Shown one piece after another: positions 14,755 to 23,189 of a stretch of DNA of 42,643 nucleotides; the stretch's first letter is position 1, and every line of letters begins with the position of its first letter. Origin of the DNA: an uncultured Treponema sp. (GTDB lineage Bacteria > Spirochaetota > Spirochaetia > Treponematales > Treponemataceae); NCBI GenBank assembly GCA_937885175.1, contig CAKZZO010000059.1:1-42643 (forward strand), read 5' to 3'. A program made the position numbers and the translations under genes. The notes under the pieces were generated by a model. It ran no database searches and was not told where the DNA came from. It was given only the letters and a program-made list of their open reading frames with translations.

Positions 14755-16857
14755 CTATCTTGATAATAGCACTAAAACGCTGTTTGCGGGAAGTACATAT
14801 TTTTCCTGCAAATCCAAGAGTTCTTCTTTTCCTGCGGCAAGCGCAGCACTCTCTCCTTCTATTGAAGTATCGACCACACGATACCACTTTCTTCCCGATG
14901 ACGGTGGCGGAATAACCAGCGTCTTATCGTGAATATCCGTATTAAATGCGATGTAAAAATCGCTGTCTGTCTTGTTGCCCGAACCCAAGTTTCCACCCAG
15001 CCGCATACCCAAAAAACGGTTCATTTTTTTCCAGTCGGGTACTTTGCCATCGTAGTCGTGCCATGAAATATCCAGCTGAAAAACCGATGAACTGGTGTTC
15101 ATTCCGCCAAAAAATGTCCTGCGGCGGAAGACCTGATGATTTTTTCGCAAGGCAATGACCCGCTGTGCAAAGGTAAGCATTTCTGCATTCTTTGTTACAT
15201 CGTCCCAGTTGAACCATGCAATGTCGTTGTCCTGACAGTAGGGGTTGTTGTTGCCGTTCTGTGTGCGGTAGACTTCATCGCCAGAAACCATCATGGGCAC
15301 ACCCTGAGAAAGCATGAGGCAGGTAAAGAAATTTTTTATCTGACGGTGGCGCAGGCGTTCAATTTTGGGATTTGACGTAGGACCTTCAAAACCATGATTA
15401 TAACTCAGATTGTTGTCGTTGCCGTCACGGTTTCCTTCGCCGTTTTCTTCATTGTGCTTGACATTGTAAGTAACCAAATCATTAAGCGTAAAACCATCGT
15501 GACTGTCAATAAAGTTGATGGAATGATGAGGCCCGCGGCTTGAATGGGCATACAAATCGCTGGAGCCGGAAATACGCGTTGCCGCTTCTGTTGAGGTAAA
15601 TTCATCACCACGGATAAAGCGACGAATTCCGTCTCGATAGCGGTCATTCCATTCGCACCAGCGGCTTCCAGGAAAAGAACCCACAAAATAGGCACCGCCG
15701 CAATCCCAAGGTTCTGCAATAATTTTTGCCCCACGTAAAAGAGGGTCTTCTGCAATGCGGTCTGTCAGCGGCGGATACTGAATGATTGAACCATCCTCCG
15801 CACGACAGAGAACAGATGCCAAGTCAAAGCGGAAGCCGTCAACATGCATGTCCACCACCCAGTAACGCAGACAGTCAATAATAAATTCCTGGTTGATAGG
15901 ATGATTACAGTTGACGGTGTTGCCGCAGCCAGAATAATTCAGGTAGTACTGCTTGTTGTCAGGCACCAGTTCGTAAAAAGTGCTGTTGTCAATGCCACGG
16001 AAATTGAGGGTTACGCCGTGCTCGTTTCCTTCTGCCGTATGATTGAATACAATATCCAGAATCAGCTCAATGCCCGCCTTGTGCAGGGCCTTTACCATAT
16101 CTTTGAATTCTTTTACCACTCCGCCGGGTTCTTTGTCCACGGCAAAATTGACCTTTGGCGCAAAAAAACCAATGGTACTGTAGCCCCAATAGTTTACCAT
16201 GCGTTCGCCTGTGCGGGGATTTACATTTGCATTTTCGTATTCATCAAATTCCTGTATCGGCAGCAACTCCACCGCCGTAATTCCCAAGGACTTGAGATAG
16301 GGAATTTTTTCTATGAGACCGCGATATGTTCCGCTGTATTTTACTCCAGATGTTTTTGAGGCGGTAAAGCCTTTCAGATGAGTCTCATAAATAATCGTGT
16401 CCTGCAGGGGTGTGCGTAGAGGACGGTCATCTTCCCAGTCATAATCATCTGTATCTACAATGACACACTTGGGCATTTTTTCCAGCGGACAAGTCTGACC
16501 AAAGGCCATGTTCTTAAAGACAGAACCTGCGGTAAAAGCCAATGCACGGGGATCAAACAGATAGAATTTCTTGTTAAAGCGATGTCCTTTTTCTGGTTCA
16601 AAGGGTCCGTCTACACGATACAGATACAAGTCACCTGGCTTCAGTCCTTCCACAAAGCAAAACCAAATGTCGCCTACCCGGTTGTACACAGGGTCAAGCG
16701 TTATGGTCATAAAAGGAGCAGCATCATCCACCTTGTGAAACAACTCTAAAAAAACAGCCTTTGCATTTCTGCTGAAAATTGAAAAATTCACGCCATCCTT
16801 TGTAACGTGAATTCCCGGTTTCATCGGTCTTCCTGATAGAACCTGTATGTTAGCCAT
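14755..16857 (-). CDS. glgX: Glycogen debranching enzyme, GlgX/isoamylase type
   Basis: A 700-residue GH13 enzyme that hydrolyses alpha-1,6 branches in (phosphorylase-trimmed) glycogen. An N-terminal CBM48/E-set domain begins at about residue 8 ('SGRPMKPGIHVTKDGVNFSI'). The barrel carries 'ILDIVFNHTAEG', 'VDGFRFDLASVL' with the nucleophile Asp, 'KIIAEPWDCGG' with the acid/base Glu, and 'FIDSHDGFTLND' with the stabilising Asp. A C-terminal beta domain follows. It is first in the operon with glgP. TACAAT (16865-16870) ends 7 nt before ATG 16857 with no Shine-Dalgarno, so a leaderless or near-leaderless message is likely. The promoter is divergent from era. Confidence 0.95.
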   Translation of the reverse strand: MANIQVLSGRPMKPGIHVTKDGVNFSIFSRNAKAVFLELFHKVDDAAPFMTITLDPVYNRVGDIWFCFVEGLKPGDLYLYRVDGPFEPEKGHRFNKKFYLFDPRALAFTAGSVFKNMAFGQTCPLEKMPKCVIVDTDDYDWEDDRPLRTPLQDTIIYETHLKGFTASKTSGVKYSGTYRGLIEKIPYLKSLGITAVELLPIQEFDEYENANVNPRTGERMVNYWGYSTIGFFAPKVNFAVDKEPGGVVKEFKDMVKALHKAGIELILDIVFNHTAEGNEHGVTLNFRGIDNSTFYELVPDNKQYYLNYSGCGNTVNCNHPINQEFIIDCLRYWVVDMHVDGFRFDLASVLCRAEDGSIIQYPPLTDRIAEDPLLRGAKIIAEPWDCGGAYFVGSFPGSRWCEWNDRYRDGIRRFIRGDEFTSTEAATRISGSSDLYAHSSRGPHHSINFIDSHDGFTLNDLVTYNVKHNEENGEGNRDGNDNNLSYNHGFEGPTSNPKIERLRHRQIKNFFTCLMLSQGVPMMVSGDEVYRTQNGNNNPYCQDNDIAWFNWDDVTKNAEMLTFAQRVIALRKNHQVFRRRTFFGGMNTSSSVFQLDISWHDYDGKVPDWKKMNRFLGMRLGGNLGSGNKTDSDFYIAFNTDIHDKTLVIPPPSSGRKWYRVVDTSIEGESAALAAGKEELLDLQEKYVLPANSVLVLLSR

Positions 16858-16864
16858 ATAGAGT

Positions 16865-16931
16865 ATTGTAGCATAAAAATGAGGCTAATTCCATACAATT
16901 GACTGACTTTTTACATTTTTTCCAGTATAAT
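16865..16931. promoter_or_regulatory. Divergent promoters for glgX (minus) and era (plus)
   Basis: The 80-bp gap holds two -10 boxes: TACAAT for glgX (16865-16870, minus) and TATAAT for era (16926-16931, plus; -35 CTGACT at 16903-16908, 17-bp spacer). Both end 6-7 nt before their ATG. Confidence 0.65.
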
Positions 16932-16937
16932 TTGCAC

Positions 16938-17876
16938 ATGGCAGATAGCACAGCACAAACAGATTCAGAAGCAGTTACCCAGCCTCCCGTGGGAGAAAAA
17001 ACGGCACTCGTCACGATAATCGGTCGCCCCTCAGCAGGAAAATCCACCTTTCTCAACAGTGCAAGCGGCGAAGAAATTTCCATTGTTTCCTCATACCCCC
17101 AGACTACCCGAAACGCCATCAAAGGCATTGTAAACACTTCTCTCGGTCAACTTGTTTTTGTGGATACGCCGGGCTATCACGATTCAGAAAAAAAGATGAA
17201 CCAGCGCATGAAGTCCATCGTCACCGACCAGCTGGAAAACGCAGACAGCATTCTCTACGTCATCGACTCTACCCGCCCCTGCGGAGAAGAAGAATCTTCC
17301 ATTACCGCCCTGCTCAGAAAACATACGCAAAAACTGGTTGTCGCCATAAACAAAATTGACGACCGCCATGCAAAGCCCGCTCAGGCACAGGCCTTCGTAC
17401 AGACAGAACTACCAGACTTGCAGGCAAAAAATATCATAGCCATGTCCGCCAAAGATGACCAAGGCATAAACGAAGTACTCCGCGCCCTTTACGACTTGGC
17501 TCCCATTGCTCCCCACCTTTACAGCGAGGAATTTTACACCGACCAGGAAGTAGATTTCCGCATTGCAGAAATAATCCGCGAGCAGGCAATGAACCGACTT
17601 TCTCAGGAAATTCCCCATGCCATTTACGTGCAGATTGCCGACATGGAGATGAAAAAACAAAATGAACTGTGGGTGCGCGCATTTTTGTGCGTGGAGCGGG
17701 AAAGTCAAAAAGGCATTGTCATCGGAAAAGGAGCAAACCTCATCAAGACAATCCGTGTAGAAAGCATCAAAAAGCTGCGTAAGATTTTTCCCTACCGCAT
17801 CGACTTGGACTTGCAGGTAAAAGTAGACAAAAACTGGCGGCAAAAAGATTCCCGCCTGGACAAACTGATTAAATAG
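16938..17876 (+). CDS. era: GTPase Era, ribosome-assembly factor
   Basis: A 312-residue GTPase that binds 16S rRNA near its 3' end and assists 30S maturation. G1 is 'GRPSAGKST' (29-37), G3 'DTPG' (76-79), G4 'NKID' (138-141) and G5 'MSAKDD' (near 167). The C-terminal KH domain contains 'GIVIGKGANLIKTIR'. G1 has Ser-Ala where most Era proteins have Asn-Val/Ala. ATG 16938 starts a short polar tail (about 20 residues) before the G domain. The alternative start at 16899 lies within the promoter. The -10 ends 6 nt upstream and no Shine-Dalgarno is present. It converges on rpiA. Confidence 0.95.
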   Translation: MADSTAQTDSEAVTQPPVGEKTALVTIIGRPSAGKSTFLNSASGEEISIVSSYPQTTRNAIKGIVNTSLGQLVFVDTPGYHDSEKKMNQRMKSIVTDQLENADSILYVIDSTRPCGEEESSITALLRKHTQKLVVAINKIDDRHAKPAQAQAFVQTELPDLQAKNIIAMSAKDDQGINEVLRALYDLAPIAPHLYSEEFYTDQEVDFRIAEIIREQAMNRLSQEIPHAIYVQIADMEMKKQNELWVRAFLCVERESQKGIVIGKGANLIKTIRVESIKKLRKIFPYRIDLDLQVKVDKNWRQKDSRLDKLIK

Positions 17877-17878
17877 GG

Positions 17879-17968
17879 CGGTACGGCTGCGCCGTCGCTA
17901 TGTCCACCCTTCGCTCACGCTCATTGCCGCTATCGACATAGCGGCAACTGCGGGGTTCCCAGCGCTAC
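17879..17968 (-). repeat. Structured intergenic repeat, copy B
   Basis: It fills the 94-bp gap between convergent era and rpiA. On the minus strand: CCCCGCAG, hairpin TTGCCGCTAT/ATAGCGGCAA (cruciform core 17926-17945), linker identical to copy A (17907-17928 equals 3538-3559 reversed), then hairpin ACGGC/GCCGT (17883-17895) and CGCCC end. Compared with copy A, stem bases change on both arms while pairing is kept. Confidence 0.8.
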
Positions 17969-17970
17969 CG

Positions 17971-18696
17971 CTAACGACGCATCTCCACTTTACCGTCTTC
18001 CGTACTAAAGAATACCACTGGACGGTGCTTGGTAAAAAATCCCGTCTCCACTACACCGGGAATGCTGTTGATTGCATCTTCCATTTTTACCGGATCAACA
18101 GGAATCTGCCAGAGACAGTCCAGAATTTGGTTTCCGCAGTCAGTGATGACCGGGCCGCATTTACGCACACCTTCACGCAGGGTACAGGTGGCACCCAGTC
18201 TTTCCAGTGCCGTAATGATGCTTGCCCGCGCCTCAGCAATAATTTCTACAGGAAGGGGAAATTTTGTTCCCAGGTTGGGTACGATTTTTGTTCCGTCAGC
18301 GACAATCGCATAATTGGTGGAATTATAGGCGACAATTTTTTCCCGCAACAAAGCCGCTCCGCCACCCTTAATCAGATTATTCTGCGGGTCAATTGCGTCC
18401 GCACCGTCAATGGTTAAGTCCAAGTGCCCGCCGATGGAACGGTGGTTCAGGCTGTACACGGGAATGTCCAAATCCTGACAATAGTTTGCCGTCTGAAAGC
18501 TGGTGGGAACAGCCTCAATGTCCGTAAGGGTACCGTCTGCAATGCGTTCAGCAAGGCGTTTAACGGCGGGCAATGCGGTAGAGCCTGTACCCAAGCCGAT
18601 TTTCATGCCGCTAAAAATCTTCTTTTCTTCAATGAGCGTATCAATCGCCGTATTTGCGACTAAAATCTTCTGTTCGTTCTGACTAAGCATTTTCAT
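17971..18696 (-). CDS. rpiA: Ribose-5-phosphate isomerase A
   Basis: A 241-residue enzyme that interconverts ribose-5-phosphate and ribulose-5-phosphate in the pentose phosphate pathway. RpiA motifs are 'GLGTGSTALPAVKRL', 'TIDGADAIDPQNNLIKGGGA' and 'ALLREKIVAYNS'. ATG 18696 with AGGA about 7 nt upstream is chosen. A much longer in-frame frame reaching 18945 would run antisense-free through aroDE codons and lacks homology. The start overlaps the aroDE stop by 14 nt, so translation is probably coupled. It is the last gene of the PASTA-aroDE-rpiA unit. Confidence 0.95.
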   Translation of the reverse strand: MKMLSQNEQKILVANTAIDTLIEEKKIFSGMKIGLGTGSTALPAVKRLAERIADGTLTDIEAVPTSFQTANYCQDLDIPVYSLNHRSIGGHLDLTIDGADAIDPQNNLIKGGGAALLREKIVAYNSTNYAIVADGTKIVPNLGTKFPLPVEIIAEARASIITALERLGATCTLREGVRKCGPVITDCGNQILDCLWQIPVDPVKMEDAINSIPGVVETGFFTKHRPVVFFSTEDGKVEMRR

Positions 18697-20197
18697 ACAC
18701 TTCCTTATACAGGGCAAACTGTGCGTCACCTTGATATCGCAGCATTGACAAGCCGTTTTCAACTTTGCATCCAGCCTCAGCAGCACGTTCCATAACGGGC
18801 GTTTTCTCTGGCACATAGATGATGTCGTAAAGCAGTTCCGTACCGTCAAAGTCGTAAAAATACAGGGGGTCGTTATCCTGATTCGGCTCTCCTTCCGCAG
18901 CCATGCCTTTTGATGTGGTTTGCACGATAATCTCCGAGTATTCATGGAGTTTTGTCAGGGATTCTGGTCCCAGCGTGGCATAATCAAACCCGTACAGTTC
19001 CGCAATTACGCGGGCCCGACCGATTGTGCGGTTAAAGACACAAGCCTTTCCCCCAAGTTCATGGATTGCATAGGCGATTGCCCGAGATGCGCCACCCGCA
19101 CCGATAATTGCCACTTTTTTGCCTTCCAAGGCTTGCAAACCAGTAAATTCCTGCAACGCCTTTGAAAAACCAGGCGCATCAGTGTTATAGCCTTTCCAGC
19201 CATCTTTATGGTGAATTACCGTATTGCATGCACCGATTTTCTTTACATTGTCGCTTACTTCATCCAGCAGGGGAATAACTGCTTCCTTGTGGGGAACCGT
19301 TACGGCAAAGCCTTTAATGTCCAGAATTTTGGCAAAATGGAATGCATCTTCTATGTTTTCTGAGGGAAATGGACAAAACAAAGCGTTCATGCCGTTTACC
19401 TCAAACTTCTTGTTGTGCATTTTTGGACTGGAAGTTACTTTGAGTGGCCAGCCGGTAATGCCAAAATATTTTGTGTTTTTATCAATCTGGCTAAAGTGGT
19501 AGACGCTGCTAAGGGTTTTGGGGTCAATATGACCGATTGCCACTCCCTTATTCACCTTCATCGTTTCCATCAGTTCTGCCGCCGTTGTGTAGGTAAGGCA
19601 GGAATTCATCTTGTCTGCCAGAATACGGGTAGGAAATCCTAGGGGACCCATAGCACATACAATCTGCTGCGTTTTTGAAAGGGCAGACGCCTCCTTGAAC
19701 ATGTCTGTCACGTCTGCAAGGGTATGGGGCATACAGGCAATCTTTGGAATTTCAAAGCCTGTTATCCGCATGGAATCCAGTTTTTCCTTTAAGTTTTTGA
19801 CCGGATTATGCATGTCATGGAATGAGCGGATAATTTTTGTTCCAAAAGCCAAGGCTGCGTCCTGCAAACTTGAAACATGAAAATCCTCTTCAAAATCAAC
19901 ATAGGCAAAATTCTTTTTTACATCAGTTTCTGCAAAAGAAAGGGCACGGGCAAAGAGAATGGTACGGGAAGCCTCACCTTCCTCGTAGCGACCGCCATCA
20001 TTTATGCGGCGAATCGTCAGTATACAGGGAAAAGAAATCATGGAAGGAAAATCACGCAAATTAAGCCGCTCATCTTCGTCAAGAAAGTCCGCACGGAGTT
20101 CAACAAGGTCAATATGATGCCTATAGGTATTTACCAGTTCTGCGTCTTCTTCAAGGGTTTTGCCCGTCAAACACAGGCAAACTAATGGTCTCTGCAT
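18683..20197 (-). CDS. aroDE: Bifunctional 3-dehydroquinate dehydratase (type I)/shikimate dehydrogenase
   Basis: A 504-residue fusion carrying steps three and four of the shikimate pathway. The N-terminal type I AroD domain (1-215) has 'DLVELRADFL', the general base His127 ('SFHDMH') and the Schiff-base Lys152 ('PKIACMPHT'). The C-terminal AroE domain (about 240-504) has 'GITGWPLKVTSSPKMHN', 'TVPHKEA' with catalytic Lys304, 'GACNTV', and the NADP loop 'GAGGASRA' (366-373). The same AroD-AroE order is known in plants and some bacteria such as chlamydiae. AGGAG lies 7 nt before ATG 20197. It follows the PASTA gene by 10 bp. Confidence 0.96.
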   Translation of the reverse strand: MQRPLVCLCLTGKTLEEDAELVNTYRHHIDLVELRADFLDEDERLNLRDFPSMISFPCILTIRRINDGGRYEEGEASRTILFARALSFAETDVKKNFAYVDFEEDFHVSSLQDAALAFGTKIIRSFHDMHNPVKNLKEKLDSMRITGFEIPKIACMPHTLADVTDMFKEASALSKTQQIVCAMGPLGFPTRILADKMNSCLTYTTAAELMETMKVNKGVAIGHIDPKTLSSVYHFSQIDKNTKYFGITGWPLKVTSSPKMHNKKFEVNGMNALFCPFPSENIEDAFHFAKILDIKGFAVTVPHKEAVIPLLDEVSDNVKKIGACNTVIHHKDGWKGYNTDAPGFSKALQEFTGLQALEGKKVAIIGAGGASRAIAYAIHELGGKACVFNRTIGRARVIAELYGFDYATLGPESLTKLHEYSEIIVQTTSKGMAAEGEPNQDNDPLYFYDFDGTELLYDIIYVPEKTPVMERAAEAGCKVENGLSMLRYQGDAQFALYKEVYENA

Positions 20198-20207
20198 ATA
20201 TATGCTC

Positions 20208-21248
20208 CTACCGTACTTTAAAATGACGAACCTCTCGTCCTACAACCGTAAAGACTAATTCCGTTTCCCTAGGCACCGCATAGGGAATGGTAAGGGAACC
20301 GCCTGTATGGTTGAGCGTCACCAGATTGTAACGGTTACCGCCATCAGGAACCGCATCAAGAGACATGGAAACCGGATAGGGATATTCCGTCAGCTGCTCG
20401 GAGAAAATACCGTAAACCGTGCCGTCATCACTTTTTGCAGGAAAAGCCACTTCCACCTGCACGCGGGTATAATTCTTTACGTATTCTGTCTTAAATGATT
20501 CCTGACCAGTTACTGTGCCTGGTTTTTCATCGCCAGAAGCAATGTGAGACACAAAGTCAAAGACAAGGCGGGACTGACCAATCTGAGAAAGCAGGTCGTT
20601 TACGCTCTTTCCCACCAGATTGGGTACACGGGTCTGCTCATAGTCAGGTCCACGGCTCACCACCAGCTGCACATGCACTGGATTTGAAATAATCGTTCCC
20701 TCAGGGGGATCCTGCTCCAAAATAGTTCCCGCCTCAGACTCAGCGGGTTTGTATACGGGATTATCCAGCACGATGAGCGGTCGTGTTGAACCAGTAAACA
20801 TACTCTGGAGTTTCAGCCGCACTTCATCAACCTTCATGCCCACATAGTTTTCCACATGGTCAATAACAATGCCACGACTGATAGTCAGGGTAACGCGAGT
20901 TCCTGCCTTTACAATTGCACCGGCAATAGGATTCTGATTCAGGATTTTTCCCTCATCATCGGGGCTGTCTGTGTAGCGAAGCTGAATCTTGGGATAGAGT
21001 TCCTTTGCCTGCATCTCAAGCAGTGCCTCGCTCCAAAATTTGCCTTCCAAATCAGGTACCATTACTTGCTCAGGGCTTTTTACAAAGGCAAAGAATACCC
21101 CCAGACAGACGATAAACATAACGACAACTGCCGAAAGAATCAGTACAAAAAGAGATTTTCCGTTTGCCTGCAATTTTTCCATGGATTCCAAAAATGAAAT
21201 ACGACAGTTCTTTATATTGAAGTTTTTGATTTTATCTTTAACTGACAT
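20208..21248 (-). CDS. Membrane-anchored PASTA-domain protein without a kinase
   Basis: A 346-residue protein with a short cytoplasmic N-terminus, one transmembrane helix (about 31-56) and an extracytoplasmic part with three PASTA repeats: about 62-126, 127-198 and 205-277, each ending in a 'TLTISRG/QLVVSRG'-like strand. PASTA domains bind peptidoglycan fragments or beta-lactams in Ser/Thr kinases and PBPs. Here the kinase is missing, so a cell-wall sensing or scaffolding role is inferred. The last 70 residues form an extra beta domain. AAGGA stands about 6 nt before the ATG. It is 43 bp downstream of fmt on the same strand. Confidence 0.88.
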   Translation of the reverse strand: MSVKDKIKNFNIKNCRISFLESMEKLQANGKSLFVLILSAVVVMFIVCLGVFFAFVKSPEQVMVPDLEGKFWSEALLEMQAKELYPKIQLRYTDSPDDEGKILNQNPIAGAIVKAGTRVTLTISRGIVIDHVENYVGMKVDEVRLKLQSMFTGSTRPLIVLDNPVYKPAESEAGTILEQDPPEGTIISNPVHVQLVVSRGPDYEQTRVPNLVGKSVNDLLSQIGQSRLVFDFVSHIASGDEKPGTVTGQESFKTEYVKNYTRVQVEVAFPAKSDDGTVYGIFSEQLTEYPYPVSMSLDAVPDGGNRYNLVTLNHTGGSLTIPYAVPRETELVFTVVGREVRHFKVR

Positions 21249-21291
21249 ACAAAATCCTTGCCGTCAGCATATCACATTTTGCGCTCAGTTA

Positions 21292-22281
21292 CTACCCCAG
21301 CACCGCACCGATAAAATTGCGGGCACCGTTCATAAAAGATTTGTAGTCCATGGCTTTTTTTGCCTGTTGCTGTAATTCCCTTGCAACAAGGACGCTTCCG
21401 TCACCACAGGCAATTTCAATGCCTACTGATTTCTGATAGGGCAAGACCTTTCCAGGCTTTTCGGTAGTTGTTGCCGCGCCCACTTTTGCCTTGAGAATCA
21501 GCAGGTTCATGCCGTTCCAAGTGGTAAAGCAGAGGGGTGAGGGCGTGTAGGCGCGGATAGTTCGTTCAATGTCCGCCGCAGATTTGTTCCAGTCAATGCG
21601 ACCGTCTTCCTTTTTGAGAAATCCCGTGTAGCTGACCTGACCGTTTTGGGCTTTTGCGGCGGGAAGGGCAAATGTATTTCCATCGGAAGCAGAAACAATT
21701 GCAGAAAGCAGACCGTCCAGCAGTTTTGTTCCCGCCTCAGAAACAGGGCTTTGCCTACCGTCGCCGTCCATCAGCGAAAGTGTTGTCTCACTGCCGTCAA
21801 GAGGGATGCCTGTCTCTGCAAGAATGTCGCCTTCGTCCATTTTGAGGGCAAGTTTTTGCACACAAAGGCCCAGGTTTTTGTCGCCGTTTAAAATTGCGGC
21901 AGGGACAGGCGTGCAGCCACGGTATTTGGGAAGGGCACTGGGATGCAAATTGATGCCACCCAAAGGAAAGAGAGCCAAAAATTTGGGGCCAAAAATGCGT
22001 CCGTAATCAAAGGAAAGCAGCAAGTCCGCAGCCAGCGGTGCAATCGCCTCTCGTGCCTCGCCCATCAGGTGGTCAAATGCAAAAACAGGAATGTTTTTTT
22101 GCCGCGCAAGACAAGCGACTTCTGTGGGAATCAAATCAGAATGTCGTCCTCGGCTAGCAGGGGGATTGGTGAGCACGCCCACAATCTCATAGCCGTGGTC
22201 ATTTCCAAGGGCAAGGAGATTTTTGAGGACAAGACTGGAAGCAAGCGGAGAGCCTGCGTAAAGGATTTTTAAGGTTCGCAT
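21292..22281 (-). CDS. fmt: Methionyl-tRNA formyltransferase
   Basis: A 329-residue enzyme that formylates initiator Met-tRNA using 10-formyl-tetrahydrofolate. Motifs are 'KILYAGSPLASSLVLKNLL' at the N-terminus, the active-site region 'INLHPSALPKYRGCTPV' with Asn and His, and 'ALKMDEGDILAE' with the catalytic Asp region. The C-terminal anticodon/acceptor-binding domain is present ('GRIDWNKSAADIERTIRAY'). It is more divergent than usual: 'LHPSALPKYRGCTPV' replaces the common HASLLPRWRGAAPI. TATACT (22287-22292) ends 5 nt upstream of the ATG with no Shine-Dalgarno. A toxin-antitoxin pair separates it from def. Confidence 0.93.
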   Translation of the reverse strand: MRTLKILYAGSPLASSLVLKNLLALGNDHGYEIVGVLTNPPASRGRHSDLIPTEVACLARQKNIPVFAFDHLMGEAREAIAPLAADLLLSFDYGRIFGPKFLALFPLGGINLHPSALPKYRGCTPVPAAILNGDKNLGLCVQKLALKMDEGDILAETGIPLDGSETTLSLMDGDGRQSPVSEAGTKLLDGLLSAIVSASDGNTFALPAAKAQNGQVSYTGFLKKEDGRIDWNKSAADIERTIRAYTPSPLCFTTWNGMNLLILKAKVGAATTTEKPGKVLPYQKSVGIEIACGDGSVLVARELQQQAKKAMDYKSFMNGARNFIGAVLG

Positions 22282-22384
22282 GGGCTAGTATAGCACGAAA
22301 GCACAGAAGTTTGGAAGAAAAAAGTCCAGAAAAAGGAAACCTTTGGAAAGGTGTCCTTTTTTTGGATAATTATAGCCAAAATAA

Positions 22385-22441
22385 TTGACATCTAGCCATT
22401 TTTGAATAAAAATATAGTGTACTTTGTTGGTATATACAAAG
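22385..22441 (+). promoter_or_regulatory. Probable promoter and inverted repeat of the Phd/PIN operon
   Basis: TTGACA (22385-22390) and TAAAAA (22407-22412) are 16 bp apart. An inverted repeat, CTTTGT (22422-22427) and ACAAAG (22436-22441), lies just downstream and could be an antitoxin operator. Both assignments are modest. Confidence 0.4.
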
Positions 22442-22462
22442 GCAGAACGAAAGGAGGTCGTC

Positions 22463-22756
22463 ATGTGCAAGGCAACTATCTATGAAGCGCGGAACAATTT
22501 TTCGGCTCTGGTAAAACGGGCGGAAGGAGGAGAACCAGTGGAACTGACCCGGCATGGAAAGCCTGTAGCGGTGATTATTTCCTATGAGGAATATAAAAGG
22601 CAAAAGCCAAAAAAAAGTTTTATAGAAAGAATGGCGGAGTTGCGAAAAAAATACGCTGATGTTTTTGAAGATCCGACTTTTGAAGGACTTCCTGTTCCAG
22701 AAGACGGATATGATGATGAAAAATATTTAAAAAAACTTGATGAAATGTGGGGGTAA
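22463..22756 (+). CDS. Phd/YefM-family antitoxin
   Basis: A 97-residue antitoxin. The N-terminal Phd/YefM domain 'IYEARNNFSALVKRAEGGEP' followed by 'VELTRHGKPVAVIISYEEY' is diagnostic. It dimerises, binds operator DNA and places its C-terminal tail ('FEDPTFEGLPVPEDGYDD') into the toxin. AAGGAGG at 22451-22457 precedes ATG 22463. The PIN toxin follows after 3 nt. The module is on the plus strand between two minus-strand housekeeping genes, suggesting insertion. Confidence 0.9.
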   Translation: MCKATIYEARNNFSALVKRAEGGEPVELTRHGKPVAVIISYEEYKRQKPKKSFIERMAELRKKYADVFEDPTFEGLPVPEDGYDDEKYLKKLDEMWG

Positions 22757-22759
22757 AAG

Positions 22760-23185
22760 ATGCATCCAGTATATTTATTAGACACAAATATCTTATCCGA
22801 TTCTGCAAAGCCTATGCCAAACATGTCCGTCTTAAGAAAAATTCAAGAGAATCAAGAACGTTGCGCAATCTGTGCAACCGTGTGGCAGGAATTTGTCAGA
22901 GGATACAAAAGAATGCCAGAGGGGAGAAAGAAACGGTATATCGAAGACTTTCTCATTGATATAAAAAATACATACGCCATTCTTCCCTATGATGACTTTG
23001 CGGCACAAATCTGCGGTGAACTTCAGGCAAGGTGTGAAAATGCAGGCACACCCGCTCCCCGTTATGACAGTCAGATTGCCGCCACTGCAATTGCCAACGG
23101 CATGATACTCGTTACCCACAATACCGAAGATTATGCCGCCCTCTGCCAGAACTCCATGCTTAAAATAGAAGACTGGTGGGAATAA
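22760..23185 (+). CDS. VapC-like PIN-domain ribonuclease toxin
   Basis: A 141-residue PIN toxin with Asp8 ('LLDTNILSD'), Glu44 ('TVWQEFVRG'), Asp103 ('RYDSQIAATAIAN') and the final 'LVTHNTEDY' motif (Asn121/Asp124). It should cleave RNA unless bound by the upstream Phd-type antitoxin. The start codon lies 3 nt after the antitoxin stop, so coupling is likely. It ends 4 nt before the convergent def stop codon, leaving no space for a terminator. Confidence 0.92.
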   Translation: MHPVYLLDTNILSDSAKPMPNMSVLRKIQENQERCAICATVWQEFVRGYKRMPEGRKKRYIEDFLIDIKNTYAILPYDDFAAQICGELQARCENAGTPAPRYDSQIAATAIANGMILVTHNTEDYAALCQNSMLKIEDWWE

Positions 23186-23189
23186 GTGC

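Noticed and set aside
18697..18945. N-terminal extension of rpiA by 83 codons
   Set aside because: It overlaps the end of aroDE in another frame, has no homology to RpiA, and ATG 18696 has a good ribosome site.
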